Counted from the stretch's first letter, positions 51,495-60,076 are shown. The stretch: DNA of 64,000 nt from Pontibacillus sp. HMF3514 (GCF_009858175.1 NZ_CP047393.1:1054001-1118000); one strand, 5' to 3'. Made by a program: numbers and translations. Notes: generated by a model not told the origin, from the sequence alone.

Positions 51495-52627
51495 ATCGAT
51501 TCCTCCTGTTTCGTGTGTTGAATAACATTTGGTACACGAAGGTTCAATGTTGTTCCATTCTTTGAGTGTAGCTCCATGCTTCCGTTAACAAAATCAAGTC
51601 GTTCGCGCATGCCCTGCAAACCGTGGGATTGATAGGTATCAATTTGATCAGGTATCCCTTTTCCATTGTCCTCGACTCGAACGGTTACTTCTGTCTGAGA
51701 CTGTTCAATGGTAATACGACACCATGTAGCCTGGCTGTGCTTTACAACATTCGTAGCAGCTTCCTTCAGGCACATACTCAAAACGTTTTCAACCAATAAG
51801 GGTGTATTTTCAAGGTTGGTGCTTCCATCTAACTGGAATTCCATATCCGCAGCTTCAATAATCTGTTGAACACGAATGATTTCATCTTCCAGTCGAACCC
51901 CCTTCATGTTGGATACCATTTCTCGAACTTCGTTTAAGGCTGTACTTGCCGTTTGGCGAATATCCTTAATTTCATTAGCCGCTGCATCGGGCTTAGCATG
52001 AACCAACTTGCCTGCTAGGTCACTCTTTAACCCAATAAGAGATAGCTTATGGCCGAGTACGTCATGAAGATCGCGCGCAATCCGTTCACGTTCCTCCAAA
52101 ACCATCAATTGTGAAATACGCTGATTGGCACTCTCTAACTTTCCTTCCAGCCTTTGTTCTTTTTGACGGTATCGAATGGTAAAAGGTAATAGCACGACCC
52201 CAATGACACTAATGATAATAAAAGGTAATTGAGGGAATAAGGATTCATTTTTCGTAAAAAGCACAATCGTAATTGCTATGATCGTGGTCGATAGATGAAC
52301 GATATATAAGGATAAAAATCCACCTTTATGCTGAATCGTACCAATGAAAAAGGCTAAAAAGAGGGCGAAATAAATATAGCCGAACAAGAGTGTCATGATC
52401 AGACTAATGGCGATCTCTAAGCTAATCCATACATAAATAAATCGGCTGTTTGAAATAAAGGATAGCCTAAAGAATAGGAAAAATAACAAAGTCATGACGA
52501 TCCCAAAAATGATTTCTTTAGCCGATGATAAACGGAAAATAAACAAGAATGGGAGCAAGCAAAAGATAATCCATATATAAGAGCTAACCCCAGTGTTTTT
52601 GGGGAAGATGTTGTTCCATTTTTGCAT
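51491..52627 (-). CDS. desK: membrane-fluidity sensor histidine kinase DesK
   Basis: A 378-residue sensor kinase with about five transmembrane segments in the first 150 residues, a two-helix linker, and the HisKA_3 box E-R-E-R-I-A-R-D-L-H-D-V-L-G-H-K-L-S. The phosphorylated residue is His188, the same number as in B. subtilis DesK. The ATPase part has E-A-A-T-N-V-V-K-H-S and D-N-G-K-G-I-P. It senses membrane thickness and phosphorylates DesR. It sits between des and desR as in B. subtilis. Confidence 0.92.
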   Translation of the reverse strand: MQKWNNIFPKNTGVSSYIWIIFCLLPFLFIFRLSSAKEIIFGIVMTLLFFLFFRLSFISNSRFIYVWISLEIAISLIMTLLFGYIYFALFLAFFIGTIQHKGGFLSLYIVHLSTTIIAITIVLFTKNESLFPQLPFIIISVIGVVLLPFTIRYRQKEQRLEGKLESANQRISQLMVLEERERIARDLHDVLGHKLSLIGLKSDLAGKLVHAKPDAAANEIKDIRQTASTALNEVREMVSNMKGVRLEDEIIRVQQIIEAADMEFQLDGSTNLENTPLLVENVLSMCLKEAATNVVKHSQATWCRITIEQSQTEVTVRVEDNGKGIPDQIDTYQSHGLQGMRERLDFVNGSMELHSKNGTTLNLRVPNVIQHTKQEESI

Positions 52628-52725
52628 AAATAGCCGCCTTCCTACGATCTCGTGTGAATAAAGGATATCCTATATACTTTATGATGTCACTATCTTACGC
52701 CATTACAAAATAAATTAGACAAGAC

Positions 52726-52754
52726 AAAAGCCCATTTATCGCAATGGGCTTTTT
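52726..52754 (-). terminator. terminator between des and desK
   Basis: AAAAGCCCAT pairs perfectly with ATGGGCTTTT around an 8-base loop, with a T run on the minus strand. It would keep des expression high relative to its regulators. Confidence 0.85.
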
Positions 52755-52764
52755 ATCAGTTAAA

Positions 52765-53829
52765 TTATTTATCCTGGAACGATGGACTACTCGTATTCAT
52801 CATCACTTTTGCTCGATCAATTGCGCTTGAATCTTTTAGAAGATGTTTTACGTCTTTAAAGCTTACAAATGTTTTATTACTTGTGTCATAAAGACGGAAG
52901 CGTAGGGATTCTAAGCTCGTCTTCAGTGTAATCGTCGTAACGTGTTGTAAAGGCGGTGTCGAGTCATGAGCATCTTGTAAATTATAGTTCGGTACGCGAG
53001 GGCTTAGGTGATGAACATGGTGGTAACCGATGTTCCCAGAAACCCATTGGAGAACCTTCGGAAGCTTGTAAAAGGAACTGCCATCTACAGCGGCTCTTAC
53101 AAATTCCCACTCATCGTCATGTTCGTAATAAGAATCCTCAAATTGGTGCTGAACGTAGAATAACCAAATGCCTAATACGCCAGAAACGTATAGAATAGGA
53201 AGGTTTACAATAAGGAAAGCTTCCCAGCCGATCGCCCAAATGAGTAATGCATATATACCTGCGATAGTACCATTCGTGATATAGGTGTTAATCTTTTCTT
53301 TACGCTTTACACCTTTGTCATTAAAACGGTTTGCAACTAAGAACAAAAAGATGGGTCCTAAGCCGAACATCACAATAGGGTTGCGGTAGAGTCTATATTT
53401 TAATTTGCCCCAGAAAGAAGCGGCTAAATATTCATCGATTGTCATGGCCCAGATATCGCCTGTTCCACGTTTATCTAAGTTTCCACTCGTAGCATGGTGA
53501 ACATTGTGTTCGCGTTTCCATTTTTCAAAAGGGAATAGCGTAATGATTCCTGTAATCGTTCCTATAATTCGGTTTGCTTTTTTATGGTTTGTAAAGGATT
53601 GGTGTGTACAGTCATGGAATATGATAAATAGTCGAATGACGAACCCACCGGCTAACATAGCTGTTGGAATAGCCAGCCATACGGAAATCGATAAGCTTTG
53701 ATAAGCAAGGTACCAAAGGATTAAAAAGGGAAGTACCGTGTTGATTAATTGTTTAATGGCTCTTGTATTATCAGGTTTTGCATAGGGAGCTACACTCTTG
53801 TTTAATTCTTTTAGTTTCTGTTTATTCAT
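52765..53829 (-). CDS. des: acyl-lipid fatty acid desaturase Des
   Basis: A 354-residue membrane di-iron desaturase that introduces double bonds into phospholipid acyl chains. The three His boxes are H-D-C-T-H, H-N-V-H-H and H-H-V-H-H, among four hydrophobic spans. The ATG at 53829 has AAGGAG upstream; a longer frame to 53853 has no site. It heads the des-desK-desR cluster, and a palindrome upstream is a candidate DesR site. Confidence 0.93.
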   Translation of the reverse strand: MNKQKLKELNKSVAPYAKPDNTRAIKQLINTVLPFLILWYLAYQSLSISVWLAIPTAMLAGGFVIRLFIIFHDCTHQSFTNHKKANRIIGTITGIITLFPFEKWKREHNVHHATSGNLDKRGTGDIWAMTIDEYLAASFWGKLKYRLYRNPIVMFGLGPIFLFLVANRFNDKGVKRKEKINTYITNGTIAGIYALLIWAIGWEAFLIVNLPILYVSGVLGIWLFYVQHQFEDSYYEHDDEWEFVRAAVDGSSFYKLPKVLQWVSGNIGYHHVHHLSPRVPNYNLQDAHDSTPPLQHVTTITLKTSLESLRFRLYDTSNKTFVSFKDVKHLLKDSSAIDRAKVMMNTSSPSFQDK

Positions 53830-53925
53830 AGGTCGACTCCTTCTTATCAGCATTTAAATAGCTTATATGATCCATGATAGAGAAAGGCCCCTATGTTTTT
53901 AAGACATAAACGTCAGGACTTATAT

Positions 53926-53939
53926 ATGACACTTGTCAT
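53926..53939 (-). promoter_or_regulatory. candidate DesR operator
   Basis: ATGACA-CT-TGTCAT is an inverted repeat about 100 bp upstream of the des start codon. A related CGTCAGGACTTA half-site lies next to it (53911-53922). Phosphorylated DesR binds palindromic and extended sites in the des promoter of B. subtilis, so this is a plausible target. Confidence 0.55.
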
Positions 53940-54042
53940 GCAACTAAGATATGGAAAATACTCGTCCAATTGCTCTCGTTAATCTCGTAACCTTTTGATA
54001 CACTTTTCTTATAGAAATAAAACGGAAAAGGGAGAGGCCCAC

Positions 54043-54564
54043 ATGACATTACAATTCGTGAAATTAACGGAACCAACCACTACAATCATAGAAGCTTTTA
54101 ATCGCTGGGAAAACGATCCGAAATTAGTACCTTTCATACGCCCCAGCAAAAACCAAGAAGAATTAGAGCAACGAAAAGAAGTCACGCTTGAAGGGTTAAA
54201 AAAACGCCTGGCAGACCATGATGTGTTTCTCATCTATCAGGGTGACAAGCTAATCGGAGAAATGAATTACATGGTAAACCCAGGCCATCTCTATAAAAAT
54301 GAGGAAAAAACAGCTTGGATTGGGATTAACATTGGTGAATTAGAAGGGCGCGGAAAAGGAGTAGGGTATGATGCGATCCTATACATAGAAGAACAGATCA
54401 AAAAAGCAGGAATTAACCGAGTTGAACTAGGTGTTTTTGAGTTCAATGAACAGGCGCATAAGCTCTATCAAAAGCTTGGTTATAAGGAAATAACACGGAT
54501 CGCTGACCTAACGTTTTGGAATGGTAAGATGTGGTGTGATATTCGGATGGAGAAGTATTTGTAG
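54043..54564 (+). CDS. GNAT acetyltransferase, AAC(6-prime)-like
   Basis: A 173-residue acetyltransferase. Motif A is A-W-I-G-I-N-I-G-E-L-E-G-R-G-K-G-V-G-Y-D-A, and motif B is F-N-E-Q-A-H-K-L-Y-Q-K-L-G-Y. It resembles the RimJ/AAC(6-prime) branch, but resistance activity cannot be inferred. The ATG at 54043 has GGGAGAGG six bases upstream; the longer frame to 53995 lacks one. Confidence 0.83.
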   Translation: MTLQFVKLTEPTTTIIEAFNRWENDPKLVPFIRPSKNQEELEQRKEVTLEGLKKRLADHDVFLIYQGDKLIGEMNYMVNPGHLYKNEEKTAWIGINIGELEGRGKGVGYDAILYIEEQIKKAGINRVELGVFEFNEQAHKLYQKLGYKEITRIADLTFWNGKMWCDIRMEKYL

Positions 54565-54581
54565 ATGAAGATAGGGGGTGA

Positions 54582-54938
54582 ATGAGAAAAAAGTTCTTTT
54601 GGGCGCTTTGCATCCAATTGATTTTGTTGATTGGAACGCTGTGGGGAATTGAGGTCACCAATGAACAAAAACTGCAAAAAGTAAAGGCAGAAGCACGTGC
54701 AATTCAAGCATTATATGAACAGGTTGATCAAACCATCAGTACCATCCATTCTTATGAAGCAACCAGAAGTAGCTGATCTGACCGAAGCAGAAACTGTACA
54801 AAAAGTACTAAAGAAAATGGAATACCTGTTGTTCAATCTGCTGAGTTTTTTGAAGAAAAGGATAGATAGGTTATAAAGGTTCTACTCAAACTAGCTGAAG
54901 AGGAATCTGTTTATAAGCTATCAATTAAAGATCAATAA
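54582..54938 (+). pseudogene. decayed gene for a small membrane-anchored protein
   Basis: GGGGGTGA and an ATG at 54582 open a 64-codon frame with an N-terminal helix (F-W-A-L-C-I-Q-L-I-L-L-I-G) that stops at 54776. Coding continues in another frame as E-V-A-D-L-T-E-A-E-T-V-Q-K-V-L-K-K, then in a third as N-G-I-P-V-V-Q-S-A-E-F-F, a TAG, and V-I-K-V-L-L-K-L-A-E-E-E-S-V-Y-K-L-S-I-K-D-Q to a stop at 54938. At least two frameshifts and one nonsense codon are needed. Confidence 0.65.
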
Positions 54939-54949
54939 TTTTGGGTAGT

Positions 54950-54985
54950 AAAAGACGCAACTTGAAAGTAGGAGCGTCTTTTTTT
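54950..54985 (+). terminator. terminator
   Basis: AAAAGACGC pairs with GCGTCTTTT around a 15-base loop, followed by further T. It ends the decayed gene just before the first cassette-type repeat. Confidence 0.8.
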
Positions 54986-55000
54986 GTGTCTTAAATTTAG

Positions 55001-55062
55001 TTATCTTGAAATCAAGTATTCCGTTAAAGGGCCATTATGTTGAAGACTTGGATTCGAGATAA
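55001..55062. repeat. cassette-type repeat, copy A (with inverted partner)
   Basis: TTATCTTGAAATCAAGTATT (from 55001) matches the array consensus TTATCTCGAAATCAAGTCTT. Uniquely, an inverted second copy, GAAGACTTGGATTCGAGATA, follows at 55042-55061, so the two 21-bp arms form a long hairpin (17 of 21 positions agree). It marks the left end of the array. The rest of 54986-55347 has no gene. Confidence 0.75.
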
Positions 55063-55347
55063 TGCATGTTTATATGATTAACCCTTAAAGAAATATAGTA
55101 AAGTGTTCACATCTTATTTTTATTATCAATAGAAAATGCAAGGGTCATCTCCTTTTGCAGAGTAACCTCAAATCGAACTGGGAAGACCTTATTCAAATTA
55201 AAGTCTATATTTACTTACCTCAAATTCCGCTCCCTTAGGTTATTTTCACCAGAAAAGCAACTGCATTTTAAAACTTTTTCACAACTCCTATTAGATTTCC
55301 ATAGTACTAAAGAACAGAAAGAACGGGGATTAATATTCAGAAAATTG

Positions 55348-55392
55348 TTGACATTATAAATCGGTTTTTATATTATATAACCATTCGGTTAT
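55348..55392 (+). promoter_or_regulatory. promoter and operator of the ArsR-family gene
   Basis: TTGACA (55348-55353), 17 bp, TATTAT (55371-55376), followed by the inverted repeat ATAACC-ATTC-GGTTAT (55377-55392) over the likely transcription start. This position fits autorepression by the ArsR-type protein encoded next. Confidence 0.8.
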
Positions 55393-55407
55393 GTATAATT
55401 TTGGGAG

Positions 55408-55740
55408 GTGTTTAGAACGACCAAGAATATTTACCGTGCTCTAGCGGATTCAACAAGACGAGAAATCCTTAATCTTTTATCAAAAGGAGAACAGACACAA
55501 TCAGATATTGTGAAAGAATTTAATATTTCGCAACCTGCTATTAATAAACAACTCAAAATCCTTAAAGAAGAAGGATTTATACATGTAAGGAAATCGGGAC
55601 GATACCGTTATTATTCTTTAGAAAGGGAGACATTTGAAGTTGCTTATCGCCAGATGGTTGGTGAAATCGGTACAATGTTAGATCAAACATTGATGGACTT
55701 AAAACATTATGTAGAAAATAAGGAGGAAGATGATGATTAA
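55408..55740 (+). CDS. ArsR-family transcriptional regulator
   Basis: A ~107-110-residue winged-helix repressor: A-L-A-D-S-T-R-R-E-I-L-N-L-L, then recognition helix Q-P-A-I-N-K-Q-L-K-I-L, then wing R-K-S-G-R-Y-R-Y-Y-S-L. No metal Cys pair is present, so it belongs to the SdpR-like branch often paired with SRPBCC proteins. The GTG at 55408 lies inside the Shine-Dalgarno GGGAGG. A better spaced start would be codon 4, ACG at 55417 (T-K-N-I-Y-R), where relatives begin with M-T-K-N-I, so the start codon may have mutated. It is the first gene after repeat copy A. Confidence 0.85.
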   Translation: MFRTTKNIYRALADSTRREILNLLSKGEQTQSDIVKEFNISQPAINKQLKILKEEGFIHVRKSGRYRYYSLERETFEVAYRQMVGEIGTMLDQTLMDLKHYVENKEEDDD

Positions 55741-56452
55741 ATCAAAAAACGTTAAGCGAAGCATTTGGATTGATAGCTCACTTAAGAAAGTATGGAAAGC
55801 TTTAACTGAAGAAAAAGAGTTATTACGCTGGTACACCTGGGACTGTGAGATTAATTTTAGTGAGGGTGGTACAGGAAATTATAACCATGGCTGGGGTGCT
55901 TGGACCTCTGGAATATTTGAAGAAATTGTTGAATTTGAAAAATTTGTTCTGCGTACGGGTGTACATGAAAGAACAATCACAACATTGACTCCTGAAAAAA
56001 GTGGAGTTCGTGTCACGATTGAATATGAAGTTCCAAGTTTGGAAAATGAACCAGGTATAAAAGAAAATATGGCATTTGGCACGTATCAATTTATGACAAA
56101 TTTAAAGAGTGTTCTTGAGAAAGAGGAAGATTTAAGACCAGTGTTTTGGAAGTCATGGATTGGCATACAACATACTACTTCAAAATTAGAAAGCACGAAA
56201 GAACTAGGGTCTGTTGTTATTAGTGTTAAAGAAGGAACTCCTGCAGAACAAGCAGGGTTAGAAGTAGGTGATATTATTACTACTGTTAATGGCGAACAAA
56301 TTGGAACATTTGACGATCTGGAATACTTATTAACGACCACAGAAGTTAATAGTTATTTATCACTTACCGTAGAACGAAATGAAAGTGTAAAGGAACTCCG
56401 CAGTATGACTGTACGGTATCCAGTAGATTACCGAACAAAAGTTGAGTGGTAA
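55733..56452 (+). CDS. SRPBCC (AHSA1-like) protein fused to a PDZ domain
   Basis: A 239-residue protein. Residues 1-135 form a START-like AHSA1 domain (S-I-W-I-D-S-S-L-K-K-V-W-K-A-L-T, then W-Y-T-W-D-C-E-I-N-F, G-V-R-V-T-I-E-Y). Residues about 155-230 look like a PDZ domain: S-V-V-I-S-V-K-E-G-T-P-A-E-Q-A-G-L-E-V-G-D-I-I-T-T-V-N-G. SRPBCC-PDZ fusion is unusual and may couple ligand binding to peptide recognition. AAGGAGGAAG precedes; the ATG at 55733 is better spaced than 55730. It overlaps the arsR-type gene, the classical ArsR/SRPBCC pairing. Confidence 0.8.
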   Translation: MIKSKNVKRSIWIDSSLKKVWKALTEEKELLRWYTWDCEINFSEGGTGNYNHGWGAWTSGIFEEIVEFEKFVLRTGVHERTITTLTPEKSGVRVTIEYEVPSLENEPGIKENMAFGTYQFMTNLKSVLEKEEDLRPVFWKSWIGIQHTTSKLESTKELGSVVISVKEGTPAEQAGLEVGDIITTVNGEQIGTFDDLEYLLTTTEVNSYLSLTVERNESVKELRSMTVRYPVDYRTKVEW

Positions 56453-56484
56453 ATATATTTTCTAAATAAAAGGGAGTTTTATGG

Positions 56485-56886
56485 ATGGAACAAACAATAT
56501 TAGATGAGTTTAAAAAGTTTTTAGTAGAGTACAGGGCATCTTGGAATAGTTCAAATTCAGAAAGGATGTCAGCACATCAATCAAAGGATTTAGAAGTTAG
56601 ATGGGCTAATCCTGATGCAGTTGTTTCAGATTGGGGCAACGAAGAGGCTAAACAAGGTTGGGTTCAAGCGTACAAGCAGTATCAAGGAAGAAACCCTAAG
56701 TGGATATTTGAAGATGTACTGATAGATATCAATAAGCAAAAAGAAGGTGTAGCTGTATTTTGGGTGAGGTTTAAACTTGATGGAGAAATGACTGATGTAA
56801 AATTACTTTTTGTAGAAACTTTCCGTAAAGAAAATAATGAATGGAAGAAAATTAGAGAGTACGTTGAAAATAGCTTTACTAACTAG
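56485..56886 (+). CDS. SnoaL/NTF2-like protein
   Basis: A 133-residue alpha+beta cone protein: helix F-K-K-F-L-V-E-Y-R-A-S-W-N near the start, V-R-W-A-N-P-D in the middle, and closing strands K-L-L-F-V-E-T-F-R-K and W-K-K-I-R-E-Y. This is the layout of SnoaL/DUF4440 proteins, which can be isomerases, hydrolases or binding proteins. It is probably co-transcribed with the two preceding genes. Confidence 0.65.
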   Translation: MEQTILDEFKKFLVEYRASWNSSNSERMSAHQSKDLEVRWANPDAVVSDWGNEEAKQGWVQAYKQYQGRNPKWIFEDVLIDINKQKEGVAVFWVRFKLDGEMTDVKLLFVETFRKENNEWKKIREYVENSFTN

Positions 56887-56983
56887 TCATTTAAATTTAA
56901 TACCCAATTATATGTTTGTTATATTAAACTAATTAGTGCTTTCCTTGTTCAAAAAACTAGTATAGAAAGTTGAAAAAACAAAT

Positions 56984-57042
56984 TTATCTCGAATTCAAGT
57001 CTTCTGGTTAAGGGCGCGTTTATTTAAAAACGCGTCTATTTT
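56984..57042 (+). repeat. cassette-type repeat, copy B
   Basis: TTATCTCGAATTCAAGTCTT (56984-57003), then CTGGTTAAG and a terminator-like hairpin GGGCGCGTTT/AAACGCGTC. It separates the SnoaL gene from the amidase gene. The remaining ~240 bp of the 56887-57187 gap have no other visible element. Confidence 0.82.
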
Positions 57043-57187
57043 GATGAATGTAAATGGTGTTTATTAACTTGAATTAAGTAACTTATTATTAAAGGTATTT
57101 GGACAAATTTGGAGAATTTAAAAGTAATGAAATATGGAAATCTTTACATAAAAATTATATGTAAATTCACAAGACTGGAGTGGGTGT

Positions 57188-58678
57188 ATGGAAAAAGAAG
57201 TGAAGTTCAATAAGTATTGTAAAGAAGAATTAACTATAAATGAATTACAAGAATTCATGGAGATAGGGTATCTCTCTTCAAAGGAATTAGTAATGTATTA
57301 TTTAGATCGAATAGCAAGTTATGATCAGGATGGTAGATGTTTAAACTCAATTCTTGAAGTGAATCCGGATTCAATTTTTATTGCAGAATCATTAGATCAT
57401 GAAAGAAAAGTAAAAGGAATTCGAGGTCCTTTACATGGGATCCCAGTACTACTGAAAGATAATATAGATACCGCCGACTCTATGCATACAAGTGCTGGTA
57501 CATTAGCTTTAGAAAATAACATCAGTACTAAAGATGCCTTTCTAGTTGAAAGGCTGCGTGAAGCAGGTGCAGTTATTTTAGGTAAAACAAACATGACAGA
57601 GTTAGCGAATGGAATGGCTAGTGATATGTGGGCTGGATATAGCTCAAGAGGCGGACAGGTTTTGAACCCTTATGGCGATCCTAACCTTTTTGTTGGCGGA
57701 TCGAGTTCAGGTTCTGCAGTAGCCGTTGCAGCTAATTTTACAGTGTTATCAATAGGAACTGAAACGGATGCTTCTATTTTGAGTCCAGCTATACAGAATT
57801 CTGTAGTAGGAATTAAACCAACAGTTGGTTTAGTGAGTAGATCAGGGATCATCCCTTTCACCTATTCCCAAGATACTGCCGGACCTTTTGCGAGAACTGT
57901 TACAGATGCAGCTTTACTACTTGAAACTCTAGTAGGGTATGATCAACGTGATACTGCCACACATAAGTCTTTCGATAGGTGTGATATTGATTACTCAAGT
58001 CATCTAGATAAAAAAGGCTTAGAAGGAGCAAGAATAGGTGTTTTTAGAAATGCTTCAGATAAATTTTATCAGTCAGGAGAATACAGCGAGGATTTATTTT
58101 TACAAGCAATTCATAACCTAAATGATCAAGGAGCTAATATCATAGATAATATTGAAATCCCTTCATTCAACAGAGAATGGAAATTGGGAGTTGGTTTATA
58201 TGAATTAAAACATAGTTTAGACAATTACCTTTCACAACTTCCTCCACAATCACCTGTACATTCAATTTCCCAATTGATTCAGTTTAATAATAAGATAGAG
58301 AAGAGAGCCTTGAAGTATGGACAAAATAAACTGGAGCAAAGAGAAAAGTTACAAAACACTTTACGAAGTCCTGAATACTTAAAAGCAAAAATAGATGATT
58401 TATATTTTTCACAAGAAAAAGGTATTGATTACACATTAGAAAAATATAATTTAGATGCAATTTTATTCCCATCGTATGTAGGATCAACGATTTGTGCAAA
58501 GGCTGGTTATCCAACTATTGCAGTTCCAGCTGGATATATGGAAAATGGAAGGCCTTTTGGAGTTACATTTGCAGGAACAGCATTTAGTGAAGGAACATTA
58601 ATTAAGGTTGCTTATGCATTTGAACAAGCAACAAAGGCAAGAAAAGCACCCTGTGTAGATAACTTCGAAACTGTATAA
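57188..58678 (+). CDS. amidase-signature family protein, paralogue
   Basis: A 496-residue amidase-signature protein, clearly paralogous to the gene at 12370-13809 (shared L-N-S-I-L-E-V-N-P-D, R-G-P-L-H-G-I-P-V and many others). The triad Lys (L-L-K-D-N-I-D-T), cis-Ser (G-G-S-S-S-G-S-A) and Ser (G-T-E-T-D-A-S-I) is retained, but the conserved S-G before the nucleophile is D-A here, which may weaken the oxyanion hole. A catalytic role is therefore less certain than for the first copy. It lies between repeats B and C. Confidence 0.82.
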   Translation: MEKEVKFNKYCKEELTINELQEFMEIGYLSSKELVMYYLDRIASYDQDGRCLNSILEVNPDSIFIAESLDHERKVKGIRGPLHGIPVLLKDNIDTADSMHTSAGTLALENNISTKDAFLVERLREAGAVILGKTNMTELANGMASDMWAGYSSRGGQVLNPYGDPNLFVGGSSSGSAVAVAANFTVLSIGTETDASILSPAIQNSVVGIKPTVGLVSRSGIIPFTYSQDTAGPFARTVTDAALLLETLVGYDQRDTATHKSFDRCDIDYSSHLDKKGLEGARIGVFRNASDKFYQSGEYSEDLFLQAIHNLNDQGANIIDNIEIPSFNREWKLGVGLYELKHSLDNYLSQLPPQSPVHSISQLIQFNNKIEKRALKYGQNKLEQREKLQNTLRSPEYLKAKIDDLYFSQEKGIDYTLEKYNLDAILFPSYVGSTICAKAGYPTIAVPAGYMENGRPFGVTFAGTAFSEGTLIKVAYAFEQATKARKAPCVDNFETV

Positions 58679-58717
58679 TGGTATGTCTCTTGTTTAATAG
58701 AAGGAGATTTATTTGAA

Positions 58718-58772
58718 TTATCTCGAATTCAAATATTCAGCAATCGGGCGCGTTTGTTTAATAACACATTTT
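58718..58772 (+). repeat. cassette-type repeat, copy C
   Basis: TTATCTCGAATTCAAATATT (58718-58737), then CAGCAATCGGGCGCGTTTG and a diverged 3-prime half. It follows the amidase gene. Confidence 0.8.
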
Positions 58773-58783
58773 AGTAAAAGGGA

Positions 58784-58811
58784 CGATTGCTCAATATCAG
58801 CAATCGCCTTT
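58784..58811 (+). terminator. terminator-like hairpin after repeat copy C
   Basis: CGATTGCT pairs perfectly with AGCAATCG around a 7-base loop, followed by CCTTTT. The AGCAATCG arm repeats the AGCAATCGGGCG segment of repeat C itself, so it may be a partial duplication. Confidence 0.6.
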
Positions 58812-58897
58812 TAGTTTGCTAAAAGAAGGGTTCTCTTTTTGGGTATAGAAATAATCACTAAGCATTTTTTTTATAATGAAACTGAAAGGAATTTTTA

Positions 58898-59560
58898 ATG
58901 AATAAGATTACTTGGGAAAAAGACAAACTTTGGCAAGGTTGTATATTAGCATCGATTGCTCATGCAATAAATGTCGCCCATTATCCTGATACAGCTAACG
59001 AACACTCTTGGGATGGATTTAATTACAATGTACAGGATAGTGCTGGTTCAAGAGGAACAATCACCTTTCATCCCAACTACGTGGTTTGTGCATTTCGTAA
59101 CAATGAAAGTGAGAGAATAAAGGAATTTAAAGATGCTCTAGTATACTTTACGGATGCACCTAAAGAAGTAAAAACATTAGCTTTGAATGAAACGCTTCAA
59201 TATTTATTAGATGACATTGAGGGGAGTATCATACCGGTTATTACAACTGCTTTTTGGGGAGATGGAGATGACCTTTATTCATCAGATAAAGAAGAAGAGT
59301 TAAAAGAAAATGGAGGATTTCTTTTAGAAACACAAACAAGGGATATAAAAATTTCTATTGATAAATGGAAAAAGGAATTTGAAATGTCAGTTTCTCAGAT
59401 AAATCTAATTATGTCCATTTTTAACCGAAAGTTAAAAAGTCCTTCAGAAAATATTTATTTAACTAATGAGGAGATAAACATTATTGGAACAGATGATGAA
59501 GAAGGATTAAATGAAAGTAAGATTTCTTTTAGTGAGTTTGGTGTCCTATGGGGAGATTAA
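58898..59560 (+). CDS. hypothetical protein, immunity-like size and composition
   Basis: A 220-residue soluble, acidic protein with no signal peptide. Visible segments are W-Q-G-C-I-L-A-S-I-A-H-A-I-N-V-A-H-Y near the start and H-P-N-Y-V-V-C-A-F-R-N in the middle. No family is recognised. The acidic, single-domain character fits immunity-type proteins often found in accessory arrays, which is only a guess. It lies between repeats C and D. Confidence 0.55.
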   Translation: MNKITWEKDKLWQGCILASIAHAINVAHYPDTANEHSWDGFNYNVQDSAGSRGTITFHPNYVVCAFRNNESERIKEFKDALVYFTDAPKEVKTLALNETLQYLLDDIEGSIIPVITTAFWGDGDDLYSSDKEEELKENGGFLLETQTRDIKISIDKWKKEFEMSVSQINLIMSIFNRKLKSPSENIYLTNEEINIIGTDDEEGLNESKISFSEFGVLWGD

Positions 59561-59646
59561 AAAGTTCTCTTTGTTAAAGCAGGGTATTTTTTTGGAATAT
59601 ATATAACTTATAAACGGTTAAATGTTCAAAAGGGGTTAAAGAGACT

Positions 59647-59966
59647 ATGTTAAAAGATAGCCTAATTGAACTAGCAGAGAGCAAAGAAATAATTCATGTG
59701 ATTGTAGCATCAACAGATGGAGACCGTATTGAATCATATGGGGATATAAATAAATTAAAATATAACTCTATAGGCATTTAAATCAGAGTCTTGATGGAAT
59801 GATGATGCCTCGAACGTGGGGACAAGGAATCGTGAATGGAGTTATATGTAAACCACAAAGTCATGTTTTAATTGGATTGTTCTACCATAAATCACAAGAC
59901 GCTGTATCAGAGTTTAGGTTTACAAAAGATTTAAATAATCATATAAATAAAATCTGGAACACTTAA
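59647..59966 (+). pseudogene. frameshifted small gene, roadblock/LC7-like
   Basis: The ATG at 59647 opens 44 codons ending near 59781. The reading continues in the +2 frame as L-N-Q-S-L-D-G-M-M-M-P-R-T-W-G, then H-V-L-I-G-L-F-Y-H-K-S, and stops at 59966. Joined, this is a ~106-residue protein whose pattern (V-I-V-A-S-T-D-G-D-R-I-E-S-Y-G, later a hydrophobic strand) recalls roadblock/LC7 domains. One frameshift is enough, so a sequencing error is possible. Confidence 0.6.
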
Positions 59967-59988
59967 TAATTTTAAAGAGCCGCTTGGA

Positions 59989-60035
59989 ATATCTCGAAAT
60001 CAAGTCTTCAGCATAAGGGCGCTTTTCTGTAGTAA
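59989..60035 (+). repeat. cassette-type repeat, copy D
   Basis: ATATCTCGAAATCAAGTCTT (from 59989), then CAGCATAAGGGCGCTTTTC. The terminal hairpin is lost in this copy. Confidence 0.8.
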
Positions 60036-60076
60036 TATTATCGTCAAACAAATTTTAGAAATAGGAGGTCATTTTC

